Notes: a model not told the origin generated them from the sequence alone. 64,000 bases of DNA from Gonatopus flavifemur (GCA_018340375.1 JAFFJZ010000010.1:4278001-4342000); one strand, 5' to 3'. Counted from the stretch's first letter, positions 12,428-25,171 are shown. Program-made: numbers and translations.

Positions 12428-15400
12428 TTACTTGTTAAATGCTTCAGAAGGTATTTGACCTCGTTTGAAGAATTCTTGAAAAGTTGAATAAGCGCTATCG
12501 TAATTCCATTGAACTTCTTCCAAACATTTTAAACTCCATTCCAAATTCATATTAGTTTGTTGGCTTAAAGTTAAAGTCATCTGTTGTTTCATCTCTTCGG
12601 ATAAAGCGGGCTGTGGTATTATTGGTTCTTGCATGGAAGTACTTGGCATCGAAGACGACGATGTTCCCGCTTGTGGTTGTATCTCGTTTACCTCGATATT
12701 TTGTAATTGCTTTTCTTGTAATTCTGATGGTTGTGCTATATGCAACTGCTCGTTACATATACAATACCCTGAACCTTCTGGTATTATGACAAAGGTTCGA
12801 TTGAAAAAACGTAAAGGCTCCTCTTTGCTGCCAAGTTCTTTAAACATCCCGGTAACCACGATAAACATCATATCTTGCTGCAATTTATGTATATATATAT
12901 ATATATAATGAAGAGAATAATCAATTTTGAATAAAGTGAATTTTTTAAAAATAGCTTACAGCAACTACGGTGAGATCCATTGTGAAAGTATTCAAATAAT
13001 GCTGAGTTCTTGGTAATTCTGAGATGAATGAAACTACCGGCAGTCGTCCTTGTTTCAATAATTTCCTCCTCTTAACGGTGTCGATGAATCTGAATAAATT
13101 TCTATTTTCCGGTACATATTTGTTGAATCTGAAATATCAATCGGCATTTGAATTTTGTTAAAACTACTCTGTTCGATCAAATGAAATGATAATAACGCAA
13201 TGGGAATATAAAAGTTACTTGTGAACATTGCTGCCGTAATACACGGTCATGCTAAAGTACGCGTTTTCATGATAAGCGTCCAACAGAGGTTGTCGATTAT
13301 CACTATCGTAAATAGAAATGTATTGTTGAAGAAAGCGGCTAGCAACCTCGTAAGCTTTAGGATTTGAAATAAACATTTTTTGCATCTCTGGCAATTTAAC
13401 TCCTTCGTCAGCTACGTCAAACAGTATAGGCCGTGGTAACTCTATACCATCCTGTGGAAATATGAAAACTCGTGATAAAAGAACTACATACGACAAGTGA
13501 CGATCAGTGAACAATCTATTACATTTTTCTATTTCAGTTTCAAGTGTATTTCATTCTTTTTCACTGATCATCCAACCGGATATCGAATCATAACATTGTA
13601 TTCAAATACTTACCAGTCGTAAGAGTTTGGGAAATCTCTTCCGCACATCGCTACAGAGGTCGTGAAAGAAAAGCCAGAAGCCCGGAAGCTCCAAGTTAAT
13701 TGTAATAAAAGAAACATTTATAACTTATTATTATGACACAGGCAGTACAGAAATAATATGGAAAAATTCAAAATTTTTGTATCAATTTCGTACTAAAACT
13801 TTCTCATAGAAACATCTTTTGCATGATTTAGAACTTGAGATGTCTATGAAAATAAGAAACAAAAATCCTTGGTTTCACCCCTCTGTCGCTCTCGAGAAAT
13901 AAATTGATTAAACTTTTCATCATATTCGATACGCCCATCATTTTTGTATCGAATAAATGAAAATTTCATCAGTTTAATTTCACACGTATCTCTCTTTCGA
14001 ATGACTCTTATCGAATGAATGCGAGATAAAGAGATCCGATCAAGAGTTCTTCTGTTTGTTTGTATTATTGTTAGAAAAACTTGTCGAGACAAATTCTGAA
14101 AAGAATGAAGACGAATAACTGGTTACAGTAACATATTACATTACCTGACATATTCATTTTCCCTAGTTTTATACTTGGAACAAACCGGATTGCCTGCCAA
14201 CCTTAATTCTTCCAATTTCAAGTCCTTTAGGGCGTCTATTTGATTCATTTCTTTGATCTAAAATGAAAAAAAAAAAAGCAAATTCAGCAGCATCTGCCAG
14301 AGTTTTAGCGTTACTCCAATAATATTCTACTTACTTTGTTATCTCCTACGTAAAGGATCTTCAATTTTGGAAACTTTGAATTTAAAACACTGAGCCTTTC
14401 GATTATACTGAGTTTATTGCCGTCGAGGTTCAATGCTTCCAAGTGAGGTATATGTTCTGCGACTATATCTAGTACTGCCATTAACATCATAGGACGAACT
14501 AATGCGCAAAAGTAATCGGCGATGAGATCTGCGATACACAAAATAATTAGTTTTATTTGCTCTTTGCTATAAGCGCTCTTTGTATATGATCTTATTCTCA
14601 AAGTACCTGGATCTTGATGAAATTTAGATAAATCTAAAGCATTTGTCTCGGCCACGTAACGTTTACTCATCGCTAATTTCAATCTTTCCTTCAAAGTTTC
14701 ATCGAGTGCGCAGTCTGGTAATCCTGGTTTGATTTTAACTTGCAATTTATGTCCATCTATCGTTGTGATTTTACGATCGCATTCGAGTAATTTCGAGGCA
14801 GTTTTGTAATCGTCGACGTAAAACACAGCTTCGTTTCCTATTACCTTATACTGAGAAAAACAGATAATTTTCATGACCGTTGATATAGGTATTCATGTTC
14901 ACTATTATTCTGAGATACTTTACCATTATCGGTAGAAATGTGATGGGAGCCATATAACTAAGAAGGTTATTCAGTACATAATCTTTTTCATATTTATGTC
15001 CATATGGTATCTGAAATATAAAACAATAACATTTGTTGTTCTATAGCATTGATATATCGATCAAAATATACTGTATGGAATATTGAAAAAAATTACACGT
15101 ACACAAACTTTATACCAATTGGCTTTGTTTAAGAAAGTTCTTAAATTTCTGAAAGGTGACACTGCTCTTTGGCCTCTGTGTGGAAGAGGACTGTTTCTTC
15201 CTCTCAAAAAGCCTCTGTTTTTCCCTCTGAACATACCTTGCCTGGCATTATTACTGGAACCAATGGTCATAGATATGTCATCGTCTAAACTCGATAACTG
15301 AAAATTCCGTGTCACATCTCTGATCGGTCTTGGAGTTTTGAAGGAAACTCGAGGTCTACGATTTATGAATGGATCATCCGAATCTGGATTACGTCTTCTC

Positions 15401-15982
15401 GCAGGATCATTTGCTGCAGAAAAGTTGTAACTTGAATTTTACATTTGTAACACAAATATTCGGCTTATATTGACTTTTTCTAGGAATGAGTTGAAAAAGT
15501 AACATGTTGCTACACCGAGAGAGAAAGCATGCTCTGAACACAAAGGAGCCCTTTGCGCCTCTAACGCGCTTTTAACGCATGGCAGCATGGGCTCATAAGA
15601 CTCGTAAAGCATGGGCTCATGCATACAACGCACGCCATAACAAATGGATTAGGAGCGTGAATGCTCCCTTGAGTTTAGAGGATGCTTTTTTTCTCTCGGT
15701 GTATATATTATTTCATAAGAAAATGTAAAATAACATATTTTGGACAAAATGTCCAAGGACGAGAATAATGAAAAAAATTGTGGAAAATGAGGAACGATGA
15801 AGAAACTGATAATTTTTAGACTTCAATGGCATTAGAAAAGAGAAAATCTAAGATTCGATGTATGAAAAAACATTAGATGCATTTTACGTACATAAATTGC
15901 CAAAAAACCCTTTGTGCGAGGGATTGTTGGGTCGCCCACCACCTCCACGATTATTCCAAGATTTATTTGATTTCTTGGGCAT
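12428..15982 (-). CDS. Nxf1: Nuclear RNA export factor 1 (NXF1/TAP, small bristles)
   Basis: General mRNA export receptor that works with p15/Nxt1 at the nuclear pore. Ten exons in transcript order: 15892-15982, 15103-15413, 14924-15010, 14607-14850, 14335-14528, 14145-14257, 13614-13650, 13219-13451, 12960-13128, 12428-12877. The total is 1929 bases, 642 residues. An N-terminal Arg/Gly-rich segment (MPKKSNKSW, RGKNRGFLRGR) leads to the RRM-like domain beginning NWYKVCIPYG (about 128). Leucine-rich repeats follow (LEALNLDGNKL, LKILYVGDNK, LKLEELRLAGNPVC), ending RFPKLLRLDGIELP. Then comes the NTF2-like domain (about 375-545; FIVVTGMFKEL, FNRTFVIIPEG) and the C-terminal UBA-like TAP-C domain (NMNLEWSLKCLEEVQWNYD). 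The intron 14529-14606 is 78 bases and stop-free; removing it restores the expected D-P-D-L-I junction. The gene is divergent from the CUPID gene at 17258. Confidence 0.93.
15513..15701. mobile_element. MITE with CACCGAGAGAGAAA termini and TA target duplication
   Basis: The left end CACCGAGAGAGAAAGCATG is mirrored at the right end (complement CACCGAGAGAAAAAAAGCAT). Both ends are flanked by TA (15511-15512 and 15702-15703), the Tc1/mariner-type target. It is about 189 bases, non-coding, and sits inside Nxf1 intron 1. Confidence 0.75.
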
Positions 15983-17257
15983 CTTATTGATGGCTTTGAA
16001 ACTAAATACACAAACTTTCGAAATTCTAAATTGCGACGTTTAATCCTGATGTAAGAATATATTCATTACGTTTGCATCACTCAAATAGGTTAGATCAAAG
16101 TATAACTAAAAAGCTGTGCAATAGTACGATGCGAGTGGAGAATCATGGGAACGAAGACTGGATTTACATTGACTGTGTTTCCGATAGAGCCCACCCTGAT
16201 AACACACGAAGAATTCTTTTTCAAAAACAAGAATAAAGTTTTTCAAGAACTCCTTTCGAACTGATGAATTCATAAAGAGCTGTGGAGGAGTTCAATGTTT
16301 GGGGCATTAACGAGCTCTTTGAGAGTACTAAAACAATACTTTCAGCATTCTAGGGAATGTTGAATTCATTCGAAAAGAGTTCTTGAAGAATTCTATTATT
16401 GTTTTCGAAAAAGAATTCTTCGTGTGTTATCAGGGTAGGCTGAATTTACAACAAACCAAACTTATTTATGAACACATAAAACTTGTAAACAATTCTGTAG
16501 TATTTCAAATTTTTGTAATATTTATTGTTGCTTTATTTCGAGCTTTTTATGAACTCACGTAGAGGTGGAATGTAAATACAGTTTTTCTGCTTCGGATTTA
16601 ACCTTCTAGGGGATTTTAGTAAGTCATTATCAACGAACCAATGAAATCTCCGAATTCCATTCCATTTCTTAGAAATTTCAGTCCAAGGGATGTCAGCCTT
16701 AAAATACACAAGTTCAATAGTTTCATGTCAATAGTGCCCTTAGCCTCAAATTCAGCGTCGAGAAGCTGTATGAGAGTTCAGACAATATAATGTCGATTGA
16801 TGATATTCCAAAGATGTCAGTTGATTAGCTCGTAGCTGCTCGTAGCTATTGTCCCAAATTGTCCTGAATTTTCCCAACGATGTTTGAGTAAAACATTGAA
16901 TTATTGAAGAGGCTATTTTATTTTTCATTTCTACAATATTATCTCATCCCTCACTTAATATGGGTGAGTTTATTTTGATGTAATTTACAAATTCTCCACT
17001 TGAGCAACATGTACAAGATTATATAAAAATGTATGAAGTGAGATCATCTACTCATTTAATCTTGGAATCAAAGGATTTTTATCAGTATTGAATAACTATA
17101 CGTTATAATCTTTGTTATCACAATTAAAATTTAATATCTAATATCTTATATATACAATCTCACGAATAATCTAATTTATAAATTGTCAAGATCCTTGCGT
17201 CAAAACCTAGTCGTATGAAAGGCTAATGGATTAAATCAAATAATATTTATTTTAGTA
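15983..17257. other. Divergent intergenic region Nxf1 / stepping stone
   Basis: Shared upstream region of two genes transcribed away from each other. It contains a MITE (16193-16436). A pyrimidine tract and AG lie at 17248-17253, just before the ATG at 17258, so the plus-strand gene probably has an untranslated first exon here. Confidence 0.5.
16193..16436. mobile_element. MITE with ACCCTGATAACACACGAAG termini (copy 1)
   Basis: Long terminal inverted repeats: ACCCTGATAACACACGAAG at the left, and its complement ending GTTATCAGGGT at the right. Internal GAATTCTTTTTC and GAGTTCTTGAAG words are also palindromically arranged. A second, more decayed copy lies at 59815-60092. There is no coding capacity. 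Confidence 0.8.
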
Positions 17258-19636
17258 ATGGCAGGGAATGAAGATACTCCAAGTTCTTTGATAGAGAATT
17301 CATCGACTTCAAGGTTACAATGGCTAAAACAACGGCGTATAGCGTTACAAGACAAACTAATGCAAAAGAATTCAGAATTGAAAAGCCTTTGTATAGAAGA
17401 AGCTGAATTGACTGGTGTTTTACCTCCAGAGATACCATTAGAACCTGGAGAAAGTCCACCGTCGTTCCAAAGACGAGCAACATCGTCGCTTTTATCCGAG
17501 ATAAATTTATTCAATAAATATAAAACAAACGAGGCTGTGAGTCGATACACAATATTATTTGGACAAACTATAAACTGCTGTAATATTTTAATACTTTGCA
17601 TATTCTTATAATTAGGAAGAATCTGCGTTGGAATTGGAACGTCAAGTTCAAGCTGATATTTTAGAGACTGCTTTGAGGATCATCAATGATCCAAACGAGA
17701 GTAAGTTGGAACGTCGTAAACACAGGCAAGTGTATCAACAAAGTCAACGAAGACTTCAAGAGCTGGACGCCCGATTGAATTTCATTCGTCAAGGTCATGG
17801 AAAAACGAACCGTTCGATGCATATTCATTATACGGTACCTCATTCCATGCAATCGCATTTAACGGCTACCGCGAAGCATAGAATGAAGAAACCTCGGCCT
17901 CCTTTAAGTACTACAGGTATCGTGTCTAAATGTTTCTCACACCTCTTCACGAATTTTGAATTTTGAATATTTGAAATTTTGATTTCTTAGGAAAAGAAGA
18001 GAATGCGAACTGTGTAAAAAACAGTTTCCAAGAGAGAGTAATCAATCCAAATTCCTTGGGAATGGAAAGAAAATGTAAAATGTACGGTAGCGGTAACATA
18101 CGTGAAGAATTCAAAGACCAAGGAACGAATATGCATAATCTTCATAACATTCATAGAAGTCCCATAAGCCAACATAAGAATATGAAAATGTTAGAATACG
18201 ATCATAACGAAAATCACAATATCTATATTTTACCAGATCAACCCCGTGTCCGTACATATTCCCATGGAAGCAATGGCTCGCAGGGTCAAAATCCTCATTC
18301 AAATGTCGAACGGGCGTATCGGTCGGTGCCAAATACGATCACCGAGGAAGAGCGACAAATGCGATTGGCTCAATACCATCAACTCAAGCCTCCCATACCG
18401 CAACAGTTACAACAGCAAAACTCCGCCCAATATTCTTCTTTCGTCAAACATCCCGATGACATGAAATCGAAAATGCATTACGATAAAGAATTGTGCACTC
18501 TATACTCCACGTACACCCCTGATTATCAAATACACTGTAAAAGTCATTTACCGTCGCCCGTGAGCCATAGATGCAGTCAAGATATTTCAGGTAATATGAA
18601 TTTAAAATACAAAGAATTACTGCTGGAGTCTCAATTATCGAACAATTATTGGGTACGTTCGGAAGACGATATCCCGTTATCCCCAACAGAACAGACTGTA
18701 TCCGACAGGTTCGGTAGTCTCGATCGACGAAAACAAAATGCTCTTCAATACGATGGCTCTCCCAATACAGACGCCCCGCCACGATACCATACCGTAAGCA
18801 TGGGAGGAAACAAAACATCTTCGTGTATTTTATCACGACAGCCCACAACGGCGGGATATCCGTTTCCCTTGACGGACCAACCGCCACCCAATAACAGAAT
18901 GCTTTTACGCACACAGTCGTTGGGAAGCGTTGAAACCTGGCACATCAATTCCCCTCATGAATTTAACGAGAATAAAAATCCCGCGGATATAATGAGCTCG
19001 AAATCCAAAGAGAAAAATTGGTACGAAACTTCTTTAGACGCGGATACGAGTTTAAGGTCTAATTTTGATTTAGTCGTAGCACAGAAAAACGATCAATGTC
19101 AAAGTTCCACACCGTTTTATCCGAAACCGGTTAATGTGCCGAATACGAATAAAATTGACAACTACCTATCTCCTGTACAAAGTTTTAAAGAGAAACAGCC
19201 TGCGTTTGAAGATTCTATATCATCAGCGAAGAAGTGCGAACAACTCTTACATTCTCCGATCGAATTGAAAATTTCTCATGAAATAAGCGAAGAGAAGATC
19301 CCTTTGGAGTCCTCGCAAAACTGTACGGTCATTCAAGCGGGAAAATATCAACCTTACAGAGAAGTCACAAAACCGTTTGAGATGTCAGATTTTTATAAAT
19401 ATTCTACCAAGTTTCGAAAAAGAATGGAGAATAGCGGACAAAATTTCAATTCGGAATGCGTCCAAGGTTCTGTAGGAGGTAATGCGAGTGCGGTTAATAA
19501 AGTAAATACCGAACGTCCCGGGCAAATGCCTTCAAATACATTGCATAACGGTGCTTTTGCTAATCCAGTACAAAAGAGGGTGTATCAGCCTGTGCAAAGG
19601 ATGACTTGTCAACCTTATCTTAACACGTTAAGATGA
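17258..19636 (+). CDS. sstn: Stepping-stone-like cytohesin adaptor (CUPID domain, FRMD4/INAVA/CCDC120 family)
   Basis: Three exons, 17258-17536, 17616-17916 and 17991-19636, give 2226 bases and 741 residues. Residues about 18-165 form the CUPID (DUF3338) region shared by FRMD4A/B, INAVA and CCDC120, which binds cytohesin Arf-GEFs. Visible markers are LQWLKQRRIALQDKL, LCIEEAELTGVLPPEIPLEP, PGESPPSFQRR and ALRIINDPNESKLERRKHR. The rest is long, low-complexity and basic/polar, with a conserved-looking LRTQSLGSVETW segment. No FERM domain is present. That matches the arthropod protein known as stepping stone (a partner of Steppke) rather than vertebrate FRMD4. An acceptor-like TTTATTTTAG ends four bases before the ATG, so upstream exons are possible. 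The ortholog name is inferred from the domain. Confidence 0.82.
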
Positions 19637-22111
19637 ATAATTTTATGTATTATCAGATTTTTTATACATTTTTTTTTTTTTATTAACACAGACAATATTA
19701 AAAGAACGGAGAATTCCGTTAGTAGCGTCCCTGGATGGAGAACATCTCCTGAAAATTTATATATACATACCAAAACGTCTGTTGTTAATATTTCATTTAT
19801 AAAATTCTTGAGTTTCGAAATTTCAAGTATGCAAAGACGCAACTCAATTTCTTTCTGAGATTGGAGCATACGAACAAATATTGTTACGATAGAGAGATTG
19901 AGACATGAATACATATTACAATATCATCGTTTATAAATGCTATAGATGATAATTATTATTATTATTTTTTTTTATAAGATATTACGTATCTGAATCACAT
20001 ACAGACAAGTTCTGGGAGCATGAAATACTTCACGCCTGTACGTTTTTAGTCCATGCTTTGCAAGCACGGTGTAGCAAAAACGTAAACTTTATTATATCAT
20101 TCGCTTCATTTTGAACATAGATTTCAATTGAATGATTTTTATTTTCCAACATTGTTACCTATTTAGGAAAAATGAAACAGACTATTGTTGAAAAGAAATT
20201 TCACGATACTGACGTATATGAATGATTTAGTCAAATAAAGTATAATGAAGTGATTTGTTTTGGAATAACGAAATTCGTTATGCAAATTTTTAAAACTTTT
20301 GAGAAATGTGATCAATATAATCCAGATTTTGATATTCAATTTCGAATTACGTCTAACAAAGATATTATAGTGCCTTGATATTTGGTGAGCATGTGAAATG
20401 AAATAATTCACATAGCATATCATAATATATTTTATATACTTTAGAATTGATATCATTTTCATTATTGTAAGAATGTAGTGGCAAGACAATTTTCATGAAA
20501 TAATAGAATTTATAAACGATATTTTAATGTTCAAAATTAAAAAAAAATCATTTGAAAAATGATTTCTAAAATATAATAGAGTCACATACAAGCTTTGATA
20601 TTACGACTGAAGAAAAATATATGCTAATTGTGTGAGAAACAAAACGTTTGCACCATTGTATGGTGGTTTTGTTTTCAAATTATAAAGTGCTGTACGAAGT
20701 CAAAGAAAGAAAGCTTATAAATGTGATCTTTCGATAGTTTATTACAAAAAGATAATAAAATATCTTGAAAGTTTTAATCTTATTTTTATATTGTAAAATG
20801 TGTTGAAAATAAGGAAGTTTTTCTGAAATATATTTGATTTGATAACAGTATATATATATATATCGTAAATTTGTGGAGATTTGTGTACCTCATCGTCGAG
20901 AGAAGAAAAATACATCTGAGTTGATTTGAACACCTGGTCTTCTTCTGATCACTGTAACTTCCAAACGATTTCAAATCACTACCAGCATATTCTACACTTG
21001 TTAAAGAATCAATTTATGCAAAAAAAATTGAAAAATCAATTAATTTGAGGCAATCAAAAGATATTGTCTTGAATTCAAACTTCGTGGATAGGAAGATAGG
21101 AAAAATAAATGTTGTGTCGCAAATCGTTGTTTCAAATTGTTTGAAATTCGCTGTATTATTTGTTTCTTTACTTGAAGTACAATTTCCAAAAAGTTTCGGC
21201 GAATAATGTTGGATAGTAAAATGTGGTACAGTTGAAATAGTATAATGTACATAAAATCTTCAATAGCGTTATAAAAGTTTTATTCTACCTCCTATACTCT
21301 TGTACGTAATCTTCGAAAAACGGAATACGTTTAGAAGTTTGAAACAAAGATGTTGAGTTTGGACAATACTCTTTTACATCCCCAAAGTTTTCAATGTTAA
21401 CGTAATAAATAACAACATATCAACGATTCCAGCAAATCTTTGTTCACTGATTTGAAAAATATAATATAAATAAATATTTCAATGACACGTCATGTTTTTA
21501 GCAGTCTTGAACGGCATAAAGTAATCTAAGCGTGATGGTAATTACTGCGTGCAGTAATATCTCTTATATTCTAAAATGAATTTCAGCAACTTTGGTATTC
21601 ATATCTTTCAGGAAAACTAATCAAAGTAAAAGTCAAATTATGCGTTAATTGTACTTTAGTCACAACTGATCGAACTCTGAGACATTTTTCAGGTATAGTC
21701 ACACCCAGTTCGTAATTAACTAACCAAAAATCTCTAAAATAGCAAATTTTATGAGTTCTCGAATAAATTTCTTCCATATTAGATTCATTATTTTGAATTG
21801 GGTATTTTAACAATTTTCTGTATAGCACGCTCCAATGAAATCTAATGAATTTTCAATATACACTACCAAAAAATCAATATCAAACCAAAATTAATTTGTT
21901 TTCAATTCAGAAGATGAAGTTTAACTCGTCGTTCGTGCCCGCTCTCTTTGTCATTCTAAAAATCTCAAGTCAGTTCTCAGGTTCGAACCAAAAATTCAAA
22001 TTTTGTTATTTTTTCAAAAAGAAACTACCGCTCAGATAGAATTGGAGAAGAGGATATAAAAAACTGACTCATGTACACTGTAAAAATGATTAATTTTGGA
22101 AAGATATTCAA
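19637..22111. other. Convergent 3' region sstn / Mob2
   Basis: About 2.5 kb of very AT-rich sequence between two convergent stop codons, presumably long 3' UTRs and spacer. Short open frames have no recognisable character. A TATATATATA run lies near 20850. Confidence 0.5.
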
Positions 22112-24658
22112 TTATCTTGCTTGATTGTTCGACGGTGATGTGACGTGGGTCGGCGAAGCTGTATCCTTACACACTCGCGCCGTCATTTCTGCCAGAGGTT
22201 CCAATTCTTTAGGATTTATCAGTTCAAATTCCGTTACAAAATAGTAAAAATGCTTGTAGCATGCGTTCACATGTGCTTCCTAAAATGACAACGTACACGA
22301 TTAAAAATTACAGGATCTTTATATGATGTTCTTGATTTTTAAAGGAAGTCAATGATTCTGTGTCTAATTAAAATTATCTTAAGAGGATGAAAATTCAAAA
22401 CATCATATGATATTATGATTTACTTACCGCTCCTATCGCTACTATTCGGTCAAAGTGATGTATATATACATGGACAAAAACTCTAAAAAGACGAGTTAGA
22501 ATTTTGCGACATAAAGGTATGAACGTTTTTGGAAATGGCACGTCTGTAATGAAAATTATATTCAATTTTTAGTCATTAATTGTACTTTTCATATAGAATT
22601 TATGAAAAAATGATGCAAAATTGAATCGATAAAATGTAAAAATAACCACCAAGGCATAAAGAAAGAATGTCTACATTATTAAATACCAACTCGGCGTATG
22701 TTGCTGGAGTTTGAACCGTTTACTCAGCTGTTAGAACCCAAAAATCGTGCAGTACATTCGTTAAAAAATGTTTCTAATTCCAAGGAGTTAATTCAGGAAC
22801 ATAAATTTTCGTTTCGTTTTTATAAACGATTCAAACTCCAAGAACATTTCGGCGTAAAGAGAAGAATTTTATCAACACTATGTGATATTTATTTATTTAT
22901 TTATTCATTCATTTATTCTTTAACAAGTAAACACCCATTAAATACAAAGCAATTAAAAGAAAGCACTTCCGCATAACAAAAAAAGCCAATAGCAACTAAA
23001 AATATAAGCAGTACAGCAAAATTATATTATTGCGGTAAGCTCCTTTAAAATATCCTCGAAAAAGAGCTTAAACTAGAATTAAAGACATCAAAGTCAGGTG
23101 ACATATTGACTCTATTACCAATACGACACAACCTTAACAATAAACAGTTGTGACCCACATTAGAAAGGAAATCTCCAACAAATACGAAGGATTTCCTCAG
23201 CACCTTACCTAAAACTTGAAAATTCAATGATCCCAATAAGAAGGGCACATCAACGAAGCCATTAGGCAATTGGAAAAGAAATAGGGCATCACAACATTTC
23301 CTTCTGTTATCAAGAGTGCAAAGATTGGCATACCTTAGCGCAACAGTAAAGTCATGATTTCGGTAATTCCTGGCAGTACATTTAGTAACGCGAAAAGCGA
23401 CGGTGAAGGCTCTTAATAAGTTTAATATCACAGTTATAGAAGGGATTCCAAACTACCGAATCATACTCTACAATATGCCTAACTAAAGGAGAATGTAATA
23501 GGGTTTTAAGAGTATTAGCATTATCAAAGCCAGCGGAACAGCGCAATATGAAGCCAAGCGTAATATTTGCCTTACGAACTATGGAAATATAATGTTCCTT
23601 AAAACTAAGCTTAATAACGAAAATTAATTATATCAATTATATTAAAGCCATTTCTTGTTTTTCAAAAGACATTCAGGAAGGACATGTAAATTTTTCTATA
23701 GGCTGTATGGAATATTTCATACCAATTTTAATTACTTGAAGAAATTTAATGATTCATTTACCTGTTGACACAGGGAATAAATTTTCATTGTTGATCTGAG
23801 ATTCGATCCAATCCATCAAAAGACTAATATACTGAGGGGCAGGTAAAACTGTTGGCTTTTTATATTTGTCACCGTCGGCCCACAGGTATTCGAAACGAGC
23901 ACCACCGCTCATGATCGGGCAAGAGGCTGAATCACAATATTCCGAGACAGTTCCATAAATTAAGTTTATTCTATTGAAAAAGTCAACAACTGAAACAGAA
24001 TCGAATCAAAAATTGTGACGGTGCTTTGCCATTTATATTATTCCCTCGAATGAATGAAATCTCAAATGAATAAATCAATACACTAGTTTACGAAATTATA
24101 AATACCATGAACGGCGATCCAATCGTTGAGCTGTTCCCCAGGAGGTAATTTCACGACGGATCTTAAATTAATTCCCGAGTTTAGAGAAGCTTGAGCTTGT
24201 TTGTGCAGAGAATATCGAAGTGTTCCATGCGCAAATTTCTTTTTTGGTCTAAATGTCTGAAATTGTAACAAAAGCGTTGTGATACTTGCAGCACAATTTC
24301 TATATAAAATATTCCATCGTAATCAAGGATGAATGTTTTGTATGGCATTTATTAATTCATATCGACTTAAAAATCAAAGTTCAAAATTTCTTTGAGAAGA
24401 TTTGAGTAAATTATAATCGTCTCATAAAATTTCTCCAAGTATAAGAAAAAGTGAATGAAGGGTGTAGTATGAGAATTAGAAAATAATAGGTTCAAAAAAA
24501 ATTATTATCATGCAGAAATTGTTGTTTATGTATGACATTGGAGGTAAACAAAGAAAACAGTGGTATTTTCGAAAAGGTGTGTGATAAGTATTGAATTGGA
24601 AAATTAAATTCACCTTTCCTTTCTGAAAGAAGTCTATAAAACCGCCTAAAGTGGTCAT
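22112..24658 (-). CDS. Mob2: MOB kinase activator 2 (Mob2), reading frame broken by one base
   Basis: Mob2 binds and regulates NDR/LATS-type kinases (tricornered in insects). Exons in transcript order: 24614-24658, 24106-24256, 23762-23990, 22428-22543, 22112-22279. Family markers are [56 protein letters not shown], the zinc ligands Cx4C (CDSASC) and HVYIHH, and [20 protein letters not shown]. These fit the MOB2 rather than the MOB1 or phocein subgroup. Exon lengths add to 709, not a multiple of three. Exon 3 has one extra A (minus strand) within 23940-23942, between the codons for GTVSE and YCDS, giving a stop almost at once. Without it the protein would be about 235 residues. All splice sites are intact, so a sequence error or a recent mutation is likelier than an old pseudogene. 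Confidence 0.88.
22698..22847. mobile_element. MITE, ATGTTG..AGTTTGAA..CGTTTA family (copy 1)
   Basis: The left end ATGTTGCTGGAGTTTGAACC is inverted at the right end (TATAAACGATTCAAACTCCA ... ACAT). Related copies lie at 52822-53020 and 53093-53305. It lies in the Mob2 intron and is non-coding. Confidence 0.7.
22885..23640 (-). mobile_element. 3' fragment of a non-LTR (LINE) retrotransposon
   Basis: Reading the minus strand from about 23640 gives a reverse-transcriptase C-terminal segment: [16 protein letters not shown], then [20 protein letters not shown], then [16 protein letters not shown] typical post-RT tail follows ([20 protein letters not shown] ... VFNSSLSSF). This is the arrangement at the 3' end of insect Jockey/CR1-like LINEs. 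The element ends at (AAAT)n-like repeats (TTTATTTATTTATT on the plus strand near 22888-22915), a usual LINE tail. It is 5'-truncated, its frame is damaged, and it lies inside the long Mob2 intron in the sense orientation of Mob2. Confidence 0.75.
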
Positions 24659-25021
24659 AATAAATCGAAAAGTTCTTAGAAAATCACTAAAGTCTCAATT
24701 GTGAACATTAATTTGAATTTTTGAATCCTTAGGTTTTTCTTGTTAGATTATGCATGATTTAATTTGTTGATTGAAATCACTCCTATTATGGACAGGAAAC
24801 ATTGATGCGTGCATGTATTTGGGGAGACATAAAAATAGACTATTATGCGTATGTAAAGCGAAAAATGTTGATGCGAAACTTCTCTTATAATGTTCAATTA
24901 TTAAATCATGTCAATGCACACAATGTTTACTTGTAAAATGTCAATAGTTTTAATAACATTACGACGTCACTATTTAACGGCTATTTTCATCATATCGTTG
25001 TTGTGATATGTAGTCGTGAAA
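24659..25021. other. Mob2 upstream flank
   Basis: AT-rich sequence directly upstream of the Mob2 start codon. It presumably holds the 5' UTR or promoter of the shown transcript. Nothing else is recognisable. Confidence 0.4.
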
Positions 25022-25154
25022 GCAGGGTCCCCAGGAAAATCCGCCAAACCTTCTTTGATTGGTTGTTTCTCATATAGCCAATCAATTATGTTGTTCATTT
25101 TCAAAAGCGATCATCAATCCATAAAATTTGGCAGATTTTTCCTGGAAATCCTGC
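25022..25154. mobile_element. Small foldback element/MITE
   Basis: The left end GCAGGGTCCCCAGGAAAATC is mirrored by the right end (complement GCAGGATTTCCAGGAAAAAT). An inner inverted pair ATTGGTTG/CAATCAA lies between. The element is about 133 bases, the first of three consecutive palindromic elements leading to the giant inverted duplication. Confidence 0.65.
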
Positions 25155-25171
25155 GTGGTAGCCACAAGTAA

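Noticed and set aside
21975..21995. tRNA B-box-like GGTTCGAACC
   Set aside because: No A box or cloverleaf upstream. Likely chance.
23045..23431. 128-codon frame as a host gene
   Set aside because: It is the C-terminal tail of a LINE reverse transcriptase with an adjoining RT segment and a LINE-type 3' repeat tail.
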